Assembly: GCA_944472135.2 (NCBI GenBank)
Contig: OX235265.1
Location: forward strand, 94,644,984-94,708,983
Length of the DNA: 64,000 nucleotides
From: Trichobilharzia regenti
Taxonomy: Eukaryota; Platyhelminthes; Trematoda; Strigeidida; Schistosomatidae
Reading direction: 5' to 3'
This document shows positions 23,615-36,610 of the stretch, one piece after another. The translations under genes were made by a program, and so were the position numbers. The stretch's first letter is position 1. The number at the start of each line of letters is the position of its first letter. The notes below the pieces were generated by a model. It was not told the origin of the DNA. It saw only the letters and a program-made list of their open reading frames with translations, and made no database searches.

Positions 23615-23949
23615 CCGTGGAAGGTGGATGGTGAATGTCTGACACGTAGATACACAGAACGCGCGTATCCTAATTGGTAAATTTCCACTTCATATGAGAA
23701 CATACACTGACTCACGTTCAATCTTCGTAACATTTGTATTTACCAAAACCTATTTACAAAAATCATTATGATCGTCTAAATTCGAGTAATACACAACTCA
23801 CAAACAAACCATTAGGTGATACGCTGATTTGGTTGGATGACACTTTTCTCATCAGATGGCCAATTAGTTCAAAATCTAATTCACAATTTTAGTATAAAAC
23901 TTGCTGAGATTCGAGTGAGAAATACACTGCTGAGAAACAATACGTAATC

Positions 23950-26468
23950 ATGACTCTCATTCTGCGTTGTTTGTGGTTGCATTTCTGCTCACTAATGCTG
24001 GCCAGCCCACTCTCGCAATAGTCCCAAAACCAACAGTTTACAACAAAGCGTCAACAGCCTGCAACCTGGTGCACACACTCACCTACGAACACAACTACCC
24101 AACTTGCTTTATACTCACAGACTCACTGACAAGATTTCGACTCCGTCTTGCATTACAGCACCCACCATTTCCTCAGGAAAGCAAAGACAAATGTATCGTA
24201 AACAAACTGAAATCGAAATCATGGATGGATGTGACGAAAATGCAGAAAACTGTGGCCGAGTGATATAATGAACGAATCATGTGAGTGACAACACAAGAAG
24301 TATCTCATTCACCACTTTGCAGATAACGTGAACATTGAAGATACAGAGATCTCGATAATTTCCAAAGAGATTTGGGGTGCACTACGCTCCCTCGAAACTG
24401 TACTTCAGATGGTGTACAAAGATGAATTTGGAGGAGTGAGTTTTCTTCTTGTTGATGACTTGACTTCGTCCACGTATTTTATCTAGAATATGATATTCAA
24501 GGGTTCTGTGGAAGATGAACCATTATTCTCACATCGTGGAATGCTTTTGGATACCGGAAGGAACTTCATGCCCATCGAAACCCTACGGAAGATGATAGTA
24601 GGAGATGTGATATTCAGCATAGTATTTTCTGTTTTCAGGATATCATGGCTATGGTTAAAATGAATGTCTTTCATTGGCACATCACAGATGACGAATCGTT
24701 TCCCTTTGTCTCAACCACCTACCAGAACTGTCAGACAAGGTGAGTTGAGTCAATCAATGTTCAGCCGTTTATTAATTCGACTCTCGTCTTAATTTTAACA
24801 GGGTGCACATCATCCACGAAAGTGTACATATGATGAAATAGAGGTGTCTGATTTATTGGAATACGCTCGTCTCCGTGGAGTCCGGATCATTCCAGAATTT
24901 GATACTCCAGGTAAATAAGTTTGAAGGCATTTGTTATGATGCAGTTATGAAACAGCTATGTCCGCATGAAGTGAAATTGTATAAATATTTGAGTCAGTGT
25001 GATGGTGTTCTCAAAATAATGCCGCAAATGGAACTTGGCACCATGAATTCATCAGAGGCTTTAGGTTTGATATTATAAAGAGGACTGTTCATGATAATAT
25101 ATTTTCAGGTATATTAAATGAAGGAGGTGATGAGGCGCATTAGTGCTGAGTTGCCTGACAGTTTTATATTTGACGAAAGCCTTACTGGTTTCTCTGTGAA
25201 GAAAAGACAACAGCTTTATCCAAATCATTGCGTGTTTATGCATTTATTGATTCTCTTTCAGTCGCGTCACGTATTTAAAAAAACTTGTTGAAGAATAGCT
25301 TTAATATCATTATTCGAAGTGTCAGTAACACTATCAAGTGCTTGATCACTGTATTTTAAGTCGCAGGGATTATCGTTGAGTGAAGGAATGCAGTTCGTGT
25401 GTAATCAAAGGAAACGTGATAACAATCGATTTCAAATGGTGAGTGGCATGGAGTGTTGACTGTTGAATGGCCATGTCATTTTCAATCTAAGTAATTTTGT
25501 ACCTCTAAGATTTTTCAGAAGAATGGTTACTGAACGAAGAATACCCTTTTCGATAACTTCATCATCAGGCTCTACAGTTATATATACATAATAGTAGTGA
25601 ATGAATTGGTGTTATGAACAATATTAATGCTTAAATAACGACGAATCAATAGTATCAATAGATTAAAGTTCAAAAGCATCAACACAACAATAAACTGAAT
25701 GTCAGAAAACTTAGGAAAGATAATATTACAAATTCATGAATTTCTAGTCTCTACTGAAGGCCGGTCAGGGCTGTGGTAGTGGCTAGCTGGACTTGCTTCT
25801 TTCGCACACAAAGCACTGGTTGTTTCACGCGAATCGCAATAGCCTCTGTTGTTTGAACATTCGGTAGTTTGATGTTTTGGAAGTTTATTTGGCACCCGGT
25901 AGATGATTGTAGAGAAGGATTCTTTCTTGCTGAATGGCTTTGTGACCGATTTGGACCAGATGGTATAATATCGAACTGTTGATGGTTTTTTCTACTCATT
26001 TACTTAGCCACACTGGGAGATGTTCTCGAACATGGAAAATTAATTTCGTAGAGCAACGGCCGGTACGTGATTATTTAAACAATAATGTTGCTCATAACAC
26101 CAATTCATTCACTACTATTATGTATCTAAAACTGCAGAGCCTGATGATGAGGTTATCGAAAAGTATATTCTTCTTTCAGTAACTATTCTTTTGAAAATTT
26201 TAGTAAGCACTTATAAAAATTGTCAATGTGATCTTCACTGGTTGTCACAATACTTCCTTGTAGCGCATACATTGTCATGGGGAAAAGCATATCCAGACTT
26301 ACTAACAAAATGTTATATCGACTCTAAACCAACTGGAGAATTGGGTCCATTGAATCCGGCCAATGATTCTACATTTGATTTTTTGAGGAATCTGTTTACG
26401 GAAGTCACCAGCCGATTTCATGATAACTATATTCATCTTGGAAGCAATCAGATAAGTTTTGCCTGTTG
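23950..26468 (+). pseudogene. Hexosaminidase copy B (GH20), decayed
   Basis: Exons: 23950-24280, 24323-24435, 24487-24597, 24639-24739, 24802-24910, 26264-26468. The 42-nt (24281-24322) and 41-nt (24598-24638) introns are kept. Against copy D it lacks one base just after the ATG, two single bases near 24215-24250, and one near the end of exon 4, so no continuous frame exists. The active-site segment reads HLGSNQISFACW: Gly, Asp and Glu of GGDE have become Ser, Asn and Gln, so even a repaired protein would lack the acid/base Glu. Exons 7-10 were not found downstream. Intron 5 carries a PLE insertion. An open frame from a non-ATG codon at 23967 reflects the original reading frame. Confidence 0.9.
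25508..26215 (-). mobile_element. PLE remnant with inverted ends in intron 5 of copy B
   Basis: A minus-strand frame at 25999-25751 carries EAIAIRVKQPVLCVRKKQ, matching the C-terminal end of the PLE-4 endonuclease (EAIAIHRLKPPLCIQKQ). The ends are inverted repeats of about 110 bp: CGATAACTTCATCATCAGGC near 25543 and its complement near 26142-26163, with matching stretches around AACACCAATTCATTCACTAC. The corresponding site in copy D (about 55905) is empty. Confidence 0.75.
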
Positions 26469-27489
26469 GTGAGTGCACTCTTGTTTTCTGTCACATTTCA
26501 TTTAGGCAACACGTTAAGACATACCGAAATTCTCAAAATATCCTGATAGAAAACGTTTTCTTGCTTCAGATGACAACAGGTTGAACTCGTCTCATCTAGT
26601 ACATTTCATCATTACTTCAAATTTATATTTGTTTGAATCTCATCCAAGTTGAAATGAGTGATTCTCATGTTCCTTTGGTCAGACATTTCCAAATCTCTTG
26701 AGGAAAATAGTTGAAATTAAAATAATAAAGGTATATATAAAACGTACAGTTTGTCTGTACAATTCTTGTCTAATCATCTCTGAGTCTTGATTAGTCACCA
26801 AATACAATATCGTATGCATTGTGATTCGAACTGCACAGAATAGTTCTCAAGATTTATTATTAGGCTATATGTGTTATACACCGTGAACGGTGTATGGAGG
26901 GTTTCGGATATGCCTTCAATAAAACTGTTTCAATAAAGGTCATGGCGAACGTGTGTGAAGTAAGTAAGGCATTATGAACTAAACTTTCGATGTGAATGTG
27001 TGAATAATTGCAGACCATATGTCAACACACTCAAAATCGAATAAAATTGCTTCATTATTGTTGGCAATTATGAGTGATTAATGTGCCATTCGAAGTCTTC
27101 AGTTACACATATCCTTAATGGAACCACCGACAGTTTCAATAAAACATAAATATAACGTCAAGCATAAACATTTTATCTTATAAGATACATATAATCAGGA
27201 TCATAAATTAGGCATGAAGATTAGTGATTCATATCTAAACTACTTATTGATCAAGTCCTGTCATGCATCATAGCAGGTGTGACGGTACCACCTTAACTAA
27301 CTTATTGATATGGTATACTAATATCATAAATAGATGGTCAAAAATTTTATTTCTGTTAATAGCTTACATTGCAACTGAACGGCAGAAGAGAATTGTGCCA
27401 TATTCTTTGTTTTCTGAATGTCATGCACGACTTCACTAGGAGGATGTCACTTCACTTTCAGACACTAGCACGACTTACATGAACTAATA

Positions 27490-28390
27490 CGTAAAGATAC
27501 TTTTGTATTTCCTACACGACAAGAGCACTGAAGTTACTGAAGAACGATTTCGATGTTCTTGAATTTATCTAATTGTAGCCCCAAGAAGGTAGTCATATTT
27601 TACTGAGGTGCTACTGAACTCCAATAATGCTCAAAACTTATTTTAAGGATTATCGCAAATTTACATAACCCTTTCAAGATTGCTTACAAACCGGTTCCGC
27701 CGTTATTGTGCTAACTCACTGACAGTGGCGCTGAGATATGCAACACATCAGTGAAAGAAACCAACTGGATGACGTTGTCATTATTAGCCTCATCTAAGTG
27801 TTTGTACATTAAATATACCACCGTAGACTTCGTTGATTCCTTGTAGTAATAATATAAGTCTTCAAAAAGACGACCATTATTGAGTAGAAATACGTGTGAA
27901 GGGAAATGTCTTTGAATAGAAACGCAGTCACGCCATTAATTGTTTAACCATTCTAACACGTATCATTACAATCTGACAAAACACTTTTCATAACAAATAG
28001 CCAGTCAAAACTTTTTATTTAACACGAGAATATAAGTACGAGTTCAATGATTAAGGTGTAATTTATTAACTGATTAAACTGAAACTATACAAATTAGAAT
28101 ACAAAGTGCGTCTTGGTATCATTCCCCCTGTCTGTCTCTCATTGTTGTTTGTCTCAATGTACACTCATATTTCAGTAGAAAAACAACTAATACGACTATT
28201 TCTTTTCGAAATGAAACACATTTTTTCAGCCTACTTGACATTTGTACATGAATAGTCACTTCAATAAATAATAAAGTAACATAGATTAACAACTAATACC
28301 ACATGTTTTTTCGTTATATTTTTCACAAAACTATCGTTTCAAAATAAGCTGTTTCGATTGATTTAGCTTAAATCGCAATGTGGCCCCGAA
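27490..28390 (+). repeat. Direct-repeat block, copy 2 (partner 550-1125)
   Basis: Contains the same ordered segments as 550-1125 with an insertion of about 400 bp (27790-28200). No coding potential recognised. Confidence 0.65.
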
Positions 28391-29339
28391 TCCACAGAAA
28401 CCAAGTGGATTCATCGGATTGATAGACTAGAGAATTCGGATATTTCGGTCTCAAATTCCGAATAAATACACTGAATACGCATTGACATCTTCATTATTTT
28501 CATCGTGGTCCTCTTTTATTTTACTCACAAGTTTCAGTATGATTTCAAAAAAACCATTTCTCATTGCTATGTGGTGAGTTATGTAGATGAATGCCTCACG
28601 AGAGCTTTTGAACTAGGAGGATTCTAGGGAATGGTGAGGGCTTACACTGACGACTTTCGAAATTGAATAGATCGAACACTCGCGAAAGTGTTAACTGCTG
28701 GTTACCTTCACTGAAGTGATATTAAAACATTCTTCAAGAGATGATACATGCTAGTTTGCTAGGAATAACGCATCAATGTGGCTTTAACTCAACACGAATT
28801 TTCTAACTCGGAATTCCGGTGACAACTCATATGAGAGGATGTTCTTGGACACAAATATGAAGAGATCATGAACCAACAGATGAGACCAGCATATCAGCTT
28901 AAAGTGAGTTATCGGGAGATAGAAGTTCAACCAAGTGTAGAGATTAACTAACACAGGAGAATAATTAATTCTGAGGAAATCTTGTTAATCAATGCGCACT
29001 CACTAACGCATAGCCATACACATTAGGGTGAGCCAGTGCAACATTTTTAAATGGATCATTTTCAGGTGATCTATTACATCCAGTACATGCAATGTGAGTA
29101 ACGTAGTGGCAGTATCCGATATGTGGAAAAGTCTTACTTCCAGGGTAATCCGAAGCCTGGGAAGGATGGAAAGTCTTTATCTTATAATGAGCACTGAAAT
29201 GTGATGAGAACGTCATCAGTAAACCGTATTGCATCACTGTGTATTTCATGAAATCAAATTACTTGATAATGAAGTTATAAGTCTACCACAGCGCGAAAAT
29301 TCTTTCCTTGTTGAAGTCACCTCGTTCATCTTACATAAT
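28391..29339. other. No recognised gene
   Basis: Only short chance open frames on either strand; no motif or repeat recognised. Confidence 0.45.
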
Positions 29340-29762
29340 CGTCTTTACTGTTCACCCTTATTCTTTCCTGGATTGCTTAAAAACGACTATGTCATACTTT
29401 GTAGAACTCTGAAGACTGTCAGTCAGTTTTGTCACACTGTGAGCAACCACTTTACCTGCAGGCTTCACCTTGTTTCTCCCCAGGTAAAACAAGAAGTCTT
29501 TTCAGAAGACTTTATGCATGTACGTCTAAATATAAAAATTCCACTATACCATATTTGGTGGTACGTATTTTATGTCATGAAAATAGTGTTAGACATGAAC
29601 TAACCAACCTTCTTTGCACTACTAAATTAAACTTTTCCTCCACCCTCGTAGAATGGATTACAGATGCCTACCGTCTATCACGGTACGTAAACACCACTAA
29701 TTATCAATTGACTCTTCATTCACCCGAAGCCTTGTCAAAACACTTCTTCAAATAATAATATG
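29340..29762 (+). mobile_element. CR1-like non-LTR retrotransposon, ORF2 C-terminal remnant
   Basis: The frame at 29429-29755 contains SPCFSPGKTRSLFRRLYA and KYKNSTIPYL, matching the minus-strand remnant at 47296-47039 (SPCISSGRTRSSYRRLYA, KYKNSTIPYL). The shared segment is the region after the reverse transcriptase core. It ends in AATAATAATA, the expected short 3' repeat. No reverse transcriptase motifs remain. Confidence 0.65.
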
Positions 29763-31929
29763 CACTAAAACGTTTCACTGAAATCATTACAGCAAGAAGT
29801 AAGGTATAAATGCATGCATTTTCGAAAAGACTTCTCTGTGGATGATCAGTCTGCATGATTAAGTGACTAATTGCGTTCAACCTTGTTATGCAGGCTAAGC
29901 ACCCTAAATTCCAGATTGGAACAAATGACTTACAACACTATACAGGTTGTAAAATCGAGACGGAAGTTACATGGGAATCTGCAACCTCCTCATCTTCGTG
30001 TGACTAGCAACCTTAACGCTTGGCCCTCTGACGTGACAAACTCGTTGGAAAAATGTTCTGGAGCAGGAGATATTGGATACCAGTGTCTCCAACAGCAGAT
30101 AGCATTTTGGAGTATACTGTTCTTCATTTGAAATCTGGGGCATAAACATACTCTTCGCTAGAAGTACTTAGTGACTGTTTATGTACCGAAATTTGGGCCG
30201 CCACACGCTTCACTTTCAGACTTGGATTGATCCCATAGTTTTAATGTGAATCGGAAATGGAAGACACACATGTGTGAAGTATTTACGATGAGTTCCAAGT
30301 GAACAGGAGTATGAAGTGCAGCACAGGGAGAAGTTTTAGTGGTTGACTAAACATTGAGATCAGATGTTCGACCTCAAATATAAGAAGAAGCGTATTGAGT
30401 AAATTACAGAAAGTAAGATTCTGTACAACATGTTCATGACAAGATATCTTATGCTACGTAGGAAGCACTCTTTGCAGTGAAAGTTGAAGGGAAGGTAATG
30501 AGAAGTCATGGACAGATGAATGAGTTGGTGAAGTTCTTCCGACAGAAACACGATCTTCAACTATGTGAATTCTGATATCTAATATTTCTCGACACCAACG
30601 AGTGATCTACCGATTCAAAGTAGACAACAATTGTTTGTCTTCATTCAATGTTGCAGACACCAAAGTGATACTGGACGGTTTCATTTATTCGTTTAATCTT
30701 TTTATTTGTCAGATTTAAGACTTTTACTTATGCCTTCGTAGTCTGATGGATCACAGAAGGCTGGAAGATAACAGTGAAAAATGTTGATTTATGTTATATT
30801 TACGTCCATCTGTAGACATAATTATTAATCAAATGTTAACTAGGCTAATGAAGTCCTCTCTGTTTGAGTAAACTCGTTACACACTATTGGCTGATTAGTA
30901 ACTCTTCCATTCACTTGTTCACCATTCAATTCCATGTAAAGATTTCCAGTAAGCTGTCGTGAAGCAGCAGCAAAAGCTTCTAATTCGCTTCCTGAAGCTT
31001 TCCTATCAATATTTGTAACATTTGCCTCCTTATATAACCACTATTTTCCCCTTATCCATCTCTGTTGAACCACGCTTTCGTCATATTTGGTCATTGTGTC
31101 ACTAATAAATGTCTGTTTTCCCCACCCTTATTCAACCACCCTTCCACCTTCTCTGTCACCTTCATCTTTCCCTGAAGTTATACACGCTCCTGATGCAGTC
31201 ACATGAATATCTCAGAATCCATTTCCAACACTCATACATATCAAAAAATACAATAAAAGCGTGAAAAGTTTATATTTCAATAAATTCGTATACTTTAGTC
31301 GAAGTGAGCATGAAATTTTTTCACTGTTATGATATTTCTGATTACTTTCAAACTGTTCCGAATGGTGGGAGATGAATAAATTTCTAATCTTTTGAATGAA
31401 ATGCAACAGATATCACTATTTTGTTTTGACACAAACTAGTGTCATGCATCTATTTCTTTGTTTAGTGTAGACTGAATTCTCTCAGTCAAGTTTGCAGTAT
31501 GACCGCCATTCTAGGTGACTGGCCATCATGGTGCACTCAAAAATGTTGTTATTAGATGGTTGGAGGAAATTGGCACAAAGCGGTGAACGTAGGTTTCGTG
31601 TTTGCTGGCACCCACCAGTCAGCAAGGCATATCTGCCACCTAGGATGGTAGGCACATTGTAGACTTGACTGATAGAACTCAGTCTACACCAAACAGCAGA
31701 CTGTACACATGACAGTAGTTAGTGTCCAGTCAAAGTATCGGATACGGTCCTACAGAAAGTCATTCGCGAACCCAAATTGCTCATTGATAACAACAGTTCT
31801 GAGAAATCACTATTGTATGCCGAATATAATCCATAACAATGTCTGACCAGGAATCAAGCTACTGACTATTGATTAGTAGTGTGTAAAATGCTTGTAAAAG
31901 CAGATCTTAATGAAAATGAAGTAAATAAA
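29763..31929. other. No recognised gene
   Basis: AT-rich intergenic sequence. About 30000-30140 weakly resembles 1190-1330. A pyrimidine-rich stretch at 31010-31200 resembles PLE 5' leader sequence but is not conclusive. Confidence 0.4.
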
Positions 31930-33700
31930 TAATTTCTACCTTACATTCTGCGAACTCCGGAGAAGTTTAATATGAAGTTCAAAATAGCTTCTGAAGTTCC
32001 AGAAATAGTGGAATTCCTAATACCCGTACTTATATACTCTACTTACAAGCACCAAAATAGTGAACATATCAGGGAAATATTTTTAGCGATGAAACATCAG
32101 AGGAATATCAGAAACTAGCCTGTATACGAAATGAAAAACTCACATATGTGGTAGACAACAAAACCCGCAATATTCTGATTAAAATATCCAAAGAATCTTA
32201 AAAAAAGCTCGTTTTCGGTGGCAATAATGTTCCACCAATTGATTGACCATAATGAGTTGACACAGAAACTGATAAAATTATCTAAGGAGGCTCTTCTTAA
32301 CTCTCGATTCTACAGAGTGCGTAATCAATTTTCCGAGAGCAGAAAGAAATGCTCACAAAAGGACCAATTGTCACATTGGTTGTCAATCAACTGCAGTGTG
32401 AGAATGTAATTCATAGCACAGAGGAAGCACTAAGTTTAATAAATATGACGACAACATCAGATCACCCTGCGCATTAGAATTAAAACAAGCAGAGGAAAAG
32501 AAACTAAGTCAAAAGAAATCACAAGAACTGGATCTGATCAATTTCAGGAATCAGAAAGACGCAGGTATCACGAAGACTGGTAGGTGGGGTGGGCAGGTAT
32601 GCAAAAGTCAAAGAAAGTATTCAAATGCGTCAGTATGTGAAAGTTGATCAGCTAACAGGTGTCCTGATTAATGAGACTGAGAAATCTACAATCGTTACCT
32701 ATTGATCATAAATGGTTTAATTTTATGCCTAAAACTAACAGTGCCACTAGAGTAAACAGAAGCGTTAAGATAAACAAAACGGTATATCCTATAGGGCCAG
32801 TAGTCGATTTTAGAAATGAACCAGACAAATGAGTTGTCTGAATGCACTGAGTCGATAAATTGTCCCAGTTAACCTCAGAGTGTTAAAACTAAAGACTATT
32901 GAATTCACAAGAAAGGAAAATGAAGTGAAATCACATTCAAATAAAAAATTATGGAAATTGGTTGGTTTTGATATGTCTGATCCTTACATTAAAGTAGCTA
33001 CGATTATGACTATAGAAGCAGTTAAAATTGGATGAACTGCGTATCGTGAATCACGCGTACAATCGAGTAACTCACTTAGTAAACTACTCTTGGATTTGAT
33101 TGTGTCGTGTGCCTACTGTATTCACGTCCAAAAGAAAGAATAATAGACAGACAGAGGGAATAGCAATGACATTAACAATATCTCCAACCGTAAGAGGAAT
33201 CTCCACGGATAGTTAGGAAACATCTTCTACTGCAAACGTTTACTAGAGAGGTGGGGATGACACTTTCAGTATGCCATAAACACAACAAACATGTGATTTA
33301 TCCACACTTACAAAGTCGGTGTTAATGGGAATAAAATTCTCATTTGAGTTAGAAAACTACCACAGAGATTTGGCCATGTCATGTCGTGAATTAAGGCGAA
33401 CAGAAGAATGGCAGTTATGCACAAGATTTCGTATAAAGCCATCACATTGTAGTGAGCACGCAGATAATGGGCAGTTCCATCTGTTAAATCCAAAGGAAGG
33501 CTTAGAGTAGTGCTCACCAACCGGTCAAAGGCACTAAGGGGCATATCAGAAAGTCGAAATAACGAAATGAATTAGACAGAAGAAGCATAATTTCTGAGTA
33601 GCCATCCCACAAAATTCACTAAGAATCTCAATAAGGCTAGCAATAAAAGGAAAGTTGAACAGTGATCCCACTAGACCCAAGATTAATAAGAAGGCATTTT
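31930..33700 (+). mobile_element. Ancient PLE reverse transcriptase relic
   Basis: Broken frames align in order with PLE-1 reverse transcriptase: WFNFMPKTNSATRV near 32700, PIGPVVDFRNEP near 32785, a degraded FDMSDPY for FDITSLY near 32965, a DDTF-like remnant near 33255, and MGIKFSFELENYHRDLAMSC at 33319 onward. Many stops and frameshifts make it much older than PLE-1. Confidence 0.8.
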
Positions 33701-34396
33701 AAAATATCCTCAGAGCTTCTAATTATGGAAAGGACCTCGGAAACACAACATAGGAGTCTTGATAAAGTGAAGGATAAGGCAACTTTCTAACCCAGGAGGA
33801 CACTCCAGTAGACCTGCATCAATGAATTTATTGGGACATGTGAATATAGATGAGTATAGACAGACTGACCATAGGGAGTTGACTGGCTTGGAGAAAAGTG
33901 AATCCATGTCAATCCTAACACTAACACAAAAATTACACACAACTGTTGATGATTTATTTAGGTCTGGTATAGTGTAGTTAGTCTACAACACTAACACAAC
34001 CACAGAGATGAAAGGACTGACGTCTGTGCCCTATTTTTTCATTGTAGGTTCGCATTTGAGGTAAGTATGGAGGTCATTTATTCGGTAAAAATTAGTGCAT
34101 TTCACTTTCAGGTTGAAATTTGTCAGTGGCAAACCTCAAAGCACCAAAGCTGATTCTATGAAATACACTCTGCCGATTTGGACAGTTTCGTTGGCACACA
34201 ATGTCATCGGCATTCAATGAAATAAAGAATCATTTCCATGCTTGATATACGTGATACTGCTCAAATGAGTGGAGCTAAACATACTCTTCTTAATGCCTGC
34301 TATATAAGAGAAGTGATGTGTACTTGTCATAGTTTTAGAAGTTCAACTAAGGATAATCATTGCTTAGTAATAATTATCCTGGACTTATATGTATGA

Positions 34397-35125
34397 CGAG
34401 ATCTGTTCCTCAGAAGATGGACATCTTTCAAACAAACAATGTGTCACTCAATTCTATGTCAACCAAAAGACTCAACAGCGAAAGAAGATAAAACCAACAT
34501 CATCTACAAAATAAACTGTAACAACTGCGAAAAACACTACATCGGCCAAAGTGGACGTCCCCTTCGTCTTCGTATCCACGAACATAAGCTAGCCGTCAAA
34601 AGACATGATATCCACTCCCTCATTTCACTACACACAGACAACTACGGACATCAATTCGACTGGGACAACGTTCAAATATTAGACAAAGGAAATAACAAGA
34701 ATGCTAGGGAATTTTTAGAAGCTTGGCATTCCAGTGGATCATCAATCAATAGACACATCGACATAGACAAAATTTATCAACCAATAAGAAAGAAACTTCA
34801 CAGACAAAGGGTCAAAATTCAAGTCAAAGAAACAACCGGTTCCAATACAAGTAACCTAGAAGGTGTGAAAACACACACAAACAACCAATCACGTCCAAGG
34901 TCACCAGGAGAGATGATTAATAAACTCGTGGAGAAATCTAAAAGCTCACTTCAAATTGAAGTATGCGCTGAAGATGTCACCCAGTAAGGTGATGAAAGCT
35001 TCGCAAACCAACCATCCAGCTCAGAGAACAAAACCACATCAAAGTCATTGATATCAGATATGATATGATTATGAGCAATAAATTGTGCTCGAAACGTCAT
35101 CAGTAAACATTACTGTACAACACTG
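34397..35125 (+). mobile_element. PLE-3: GIY-YIG endonuclease with 3' tail
   Basis: The endonuclease frame is followed within about 70 bp by the tail ATGATTATGAGCAATAAATT, GCTCGAAACGTC, CAGTAAACATTACTG. The same tail motif lies inside every unit of the 595-bp array. The reverse transcriptase just upstream is either the relic at 31930-33700 or lost. Confidence 0.8.
34439..34987 (+). CDS. PLE-3 GIY-YIG endonuclease
   Basis: Open frame of 182 codons. GIY-YIG signature: NIIYKINCNNC, then HYIGQSGRPLRLRIHEHK with the conserved Arg and Glu. The rest is basic and probably binds DNA (IRKKLHRQRVKIQ). It is open throughout while the reverse transcriptase relic upstream is badly broken, so it may derive from a younger insertion. 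The Met used here is arbitrary because the domain normally sits at the C-terminus of a polyprotein. Confidence 0.8.
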   Translation: MCHSILCQPKDSTAKEDKTNIIYKINCNNCEKHYIGQSGRPLRLRIHEHKLAVKRHDIHSLISLHTDNYGHQFDWDNVQILDKGNNKNAREFLEAWHSSGSSINRHIDIDKIYQPIRKKLHRQRVKIQVKETTGSNTSNLEGVKTHTNNQSRPRSPGEMINKLVEKSKSSLQIEVCAEDVTQ

Positions 35126-36109
35126 TGAGACTTTATGAAAACAAAATTTACCCATAATGGAAACAATGTGTCATCAAACTGAACTGGGACCTGGTGAGAT
35201 ATATATTCATAGAAACAGCAAGAAAATCACCAGAATTTCGAAAACATTGGACGTTGGAAAGTGTCCACCCAAAGAAAGACCAAGAAAAACACTACGACTT
35301 TAGATCTCACATACAGAATAATCATCCCACACACACGAAGTGTATTATTTTACGGCGATCAGAATCTAAAGCGTTAATTTATGAAGACAAGACGAATATA
35401 TACAGATCTGATTCCATACTGAAGAGGATGGAAACATTGATTTGCATGCCTGACCTGTTAGTTCTTTGCACTTCTATTTCTTACTACTGATTAACTTTAT
35501 AAGTAGCATGAGATTATATTTTCTAACATCGTGACCATGGTTATTTATTTCTATTGGAATGTATCTGACTTACTGCACTAAAATTCAATTTGTTCTCGCT
35601 TAATTATCTTCTTTTGGTTAAAGTTATTCGCTTCACATTTCCCTCTATATAAATCATTTCAAAATTAACTTGTTTAATGGATGTATCATAAATTGAAACA
35701 CTATTATTCACCGGACGACGTTTCTAACACAATGAATTGCTAATAGCCATAATAGGTGAGATTCTTGTTAATTGATATAGTCACTGAGCGAAAACCGGCG
35801 AAGATACACAAATTCACCACTGTAAATTCCCCAGTTTATCATGTCACTCGACCATTTACTCTGCAGAAGTATGCAGAAGGGGTCTTCTAGAGTGAGGATC
35901 AATGAAACTCAGCGAGATACAGACCACTACCAGTGACATAAAACCTATTGGAGAGTTTGACTTATGGTAACGCATAACAAGACGTTGACAGGGAACAACA
36001 CATTCCATTAGGGACAACATGATTTTAAGAGAGATGGATCCTGTTCATCAGATCTCCCATTAGCATGGAACGATTGAGTAAATACGTCCAACCCCTGTCC
36101 TTGCCATGG
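35126..36109. other. No recognised gene
   Basis: A 98-codon frame at 35194-35490 has no recognised domain. Otherwise AT-rich, without exons. Confidence 0.45.
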
Positions 36110-36610
36110 CCATCATAAACAAGTAATTTTTGGTAACCACCATCCCATCGCCTTTCTTATCTAAACTTCCTGTTTATTCATGTTATTTCAAGTTTTTCTT
36201 AATCCCTGTTTACACTACCATATTTTCTTACCCGAACTTAGTGTTTATTTTGTCATTTTACTATTTCTACATATTTAATCCCTGATTGCATAAACAATTA
36301 TTCATCACATTAGTTTTTATCCAAACATCCTGTCTATTTTGTTATTTCTACATTTCTAACCCCTAATTGCACAATGTCAGTCTTCTTAGTTATTTTAATG
36401 CTATTTTGTTTGTTTTGTCCATCCCTCTGTTTATTATGGCATTCTAATTCCCAATTTTAATTTTTATTAATTTGACCCTTGACCGGATATTATTCTGGAA
36501 CTTTCCCATCCATTTGATATAAATACACGAATGTACAGCCTAGATGATGACTTCGTCGAAAAGAAAATTTTCTTCGCTGCAACTGTCTTCTTACTTAACG
36601 ATTGAGTAAT
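36110..36610 (+). mobile_element. Probable PLE terminal repeat (pLTR) fragment
   Basis: Pyrimidine-rich leader with short internal repeats (CCCTAATTGCA-like near 36280 and 36360), then TGATATAAATACACG and GCCTAGATGATGACTTCGTC followed by GAAAAG. The last part resembles the PLE end near 26142-26170 (GCCTGATGATGAGGTTATC then GAAAAG). No coding sequence follows. Confidence 0.45.

Larger units (their letters stand above)
23615..27490 (+). repeat. Direct duplication block with copy B (partner 49395-57215)
   Basis: From GTGGAAGGTGGATGGT to beyond exon 6, this interval is collinear with 49395-57215. The partner is longer because it holds the Gypsy element, a SINE and PLE-4; this one holds a different PLE insertion (25508-26215). 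The shared 3' flank includes AAATAATAAAGGTATATATA at 26722 and 56415. Confidence 0.85.

Noticed and set aside
34439..34987. PLE-3 endonuclease as a domesticated host gene
   Set aside because: It is open, but the PLE tail follows directly and nothing indicates host expression.
35071..35104. PLE-3 tail as an active hammerhead
   Set aside because: CUGANGA reads AUUAUGA, changing the essential C3 and G5, so activity is not supported; kept only as a finding.
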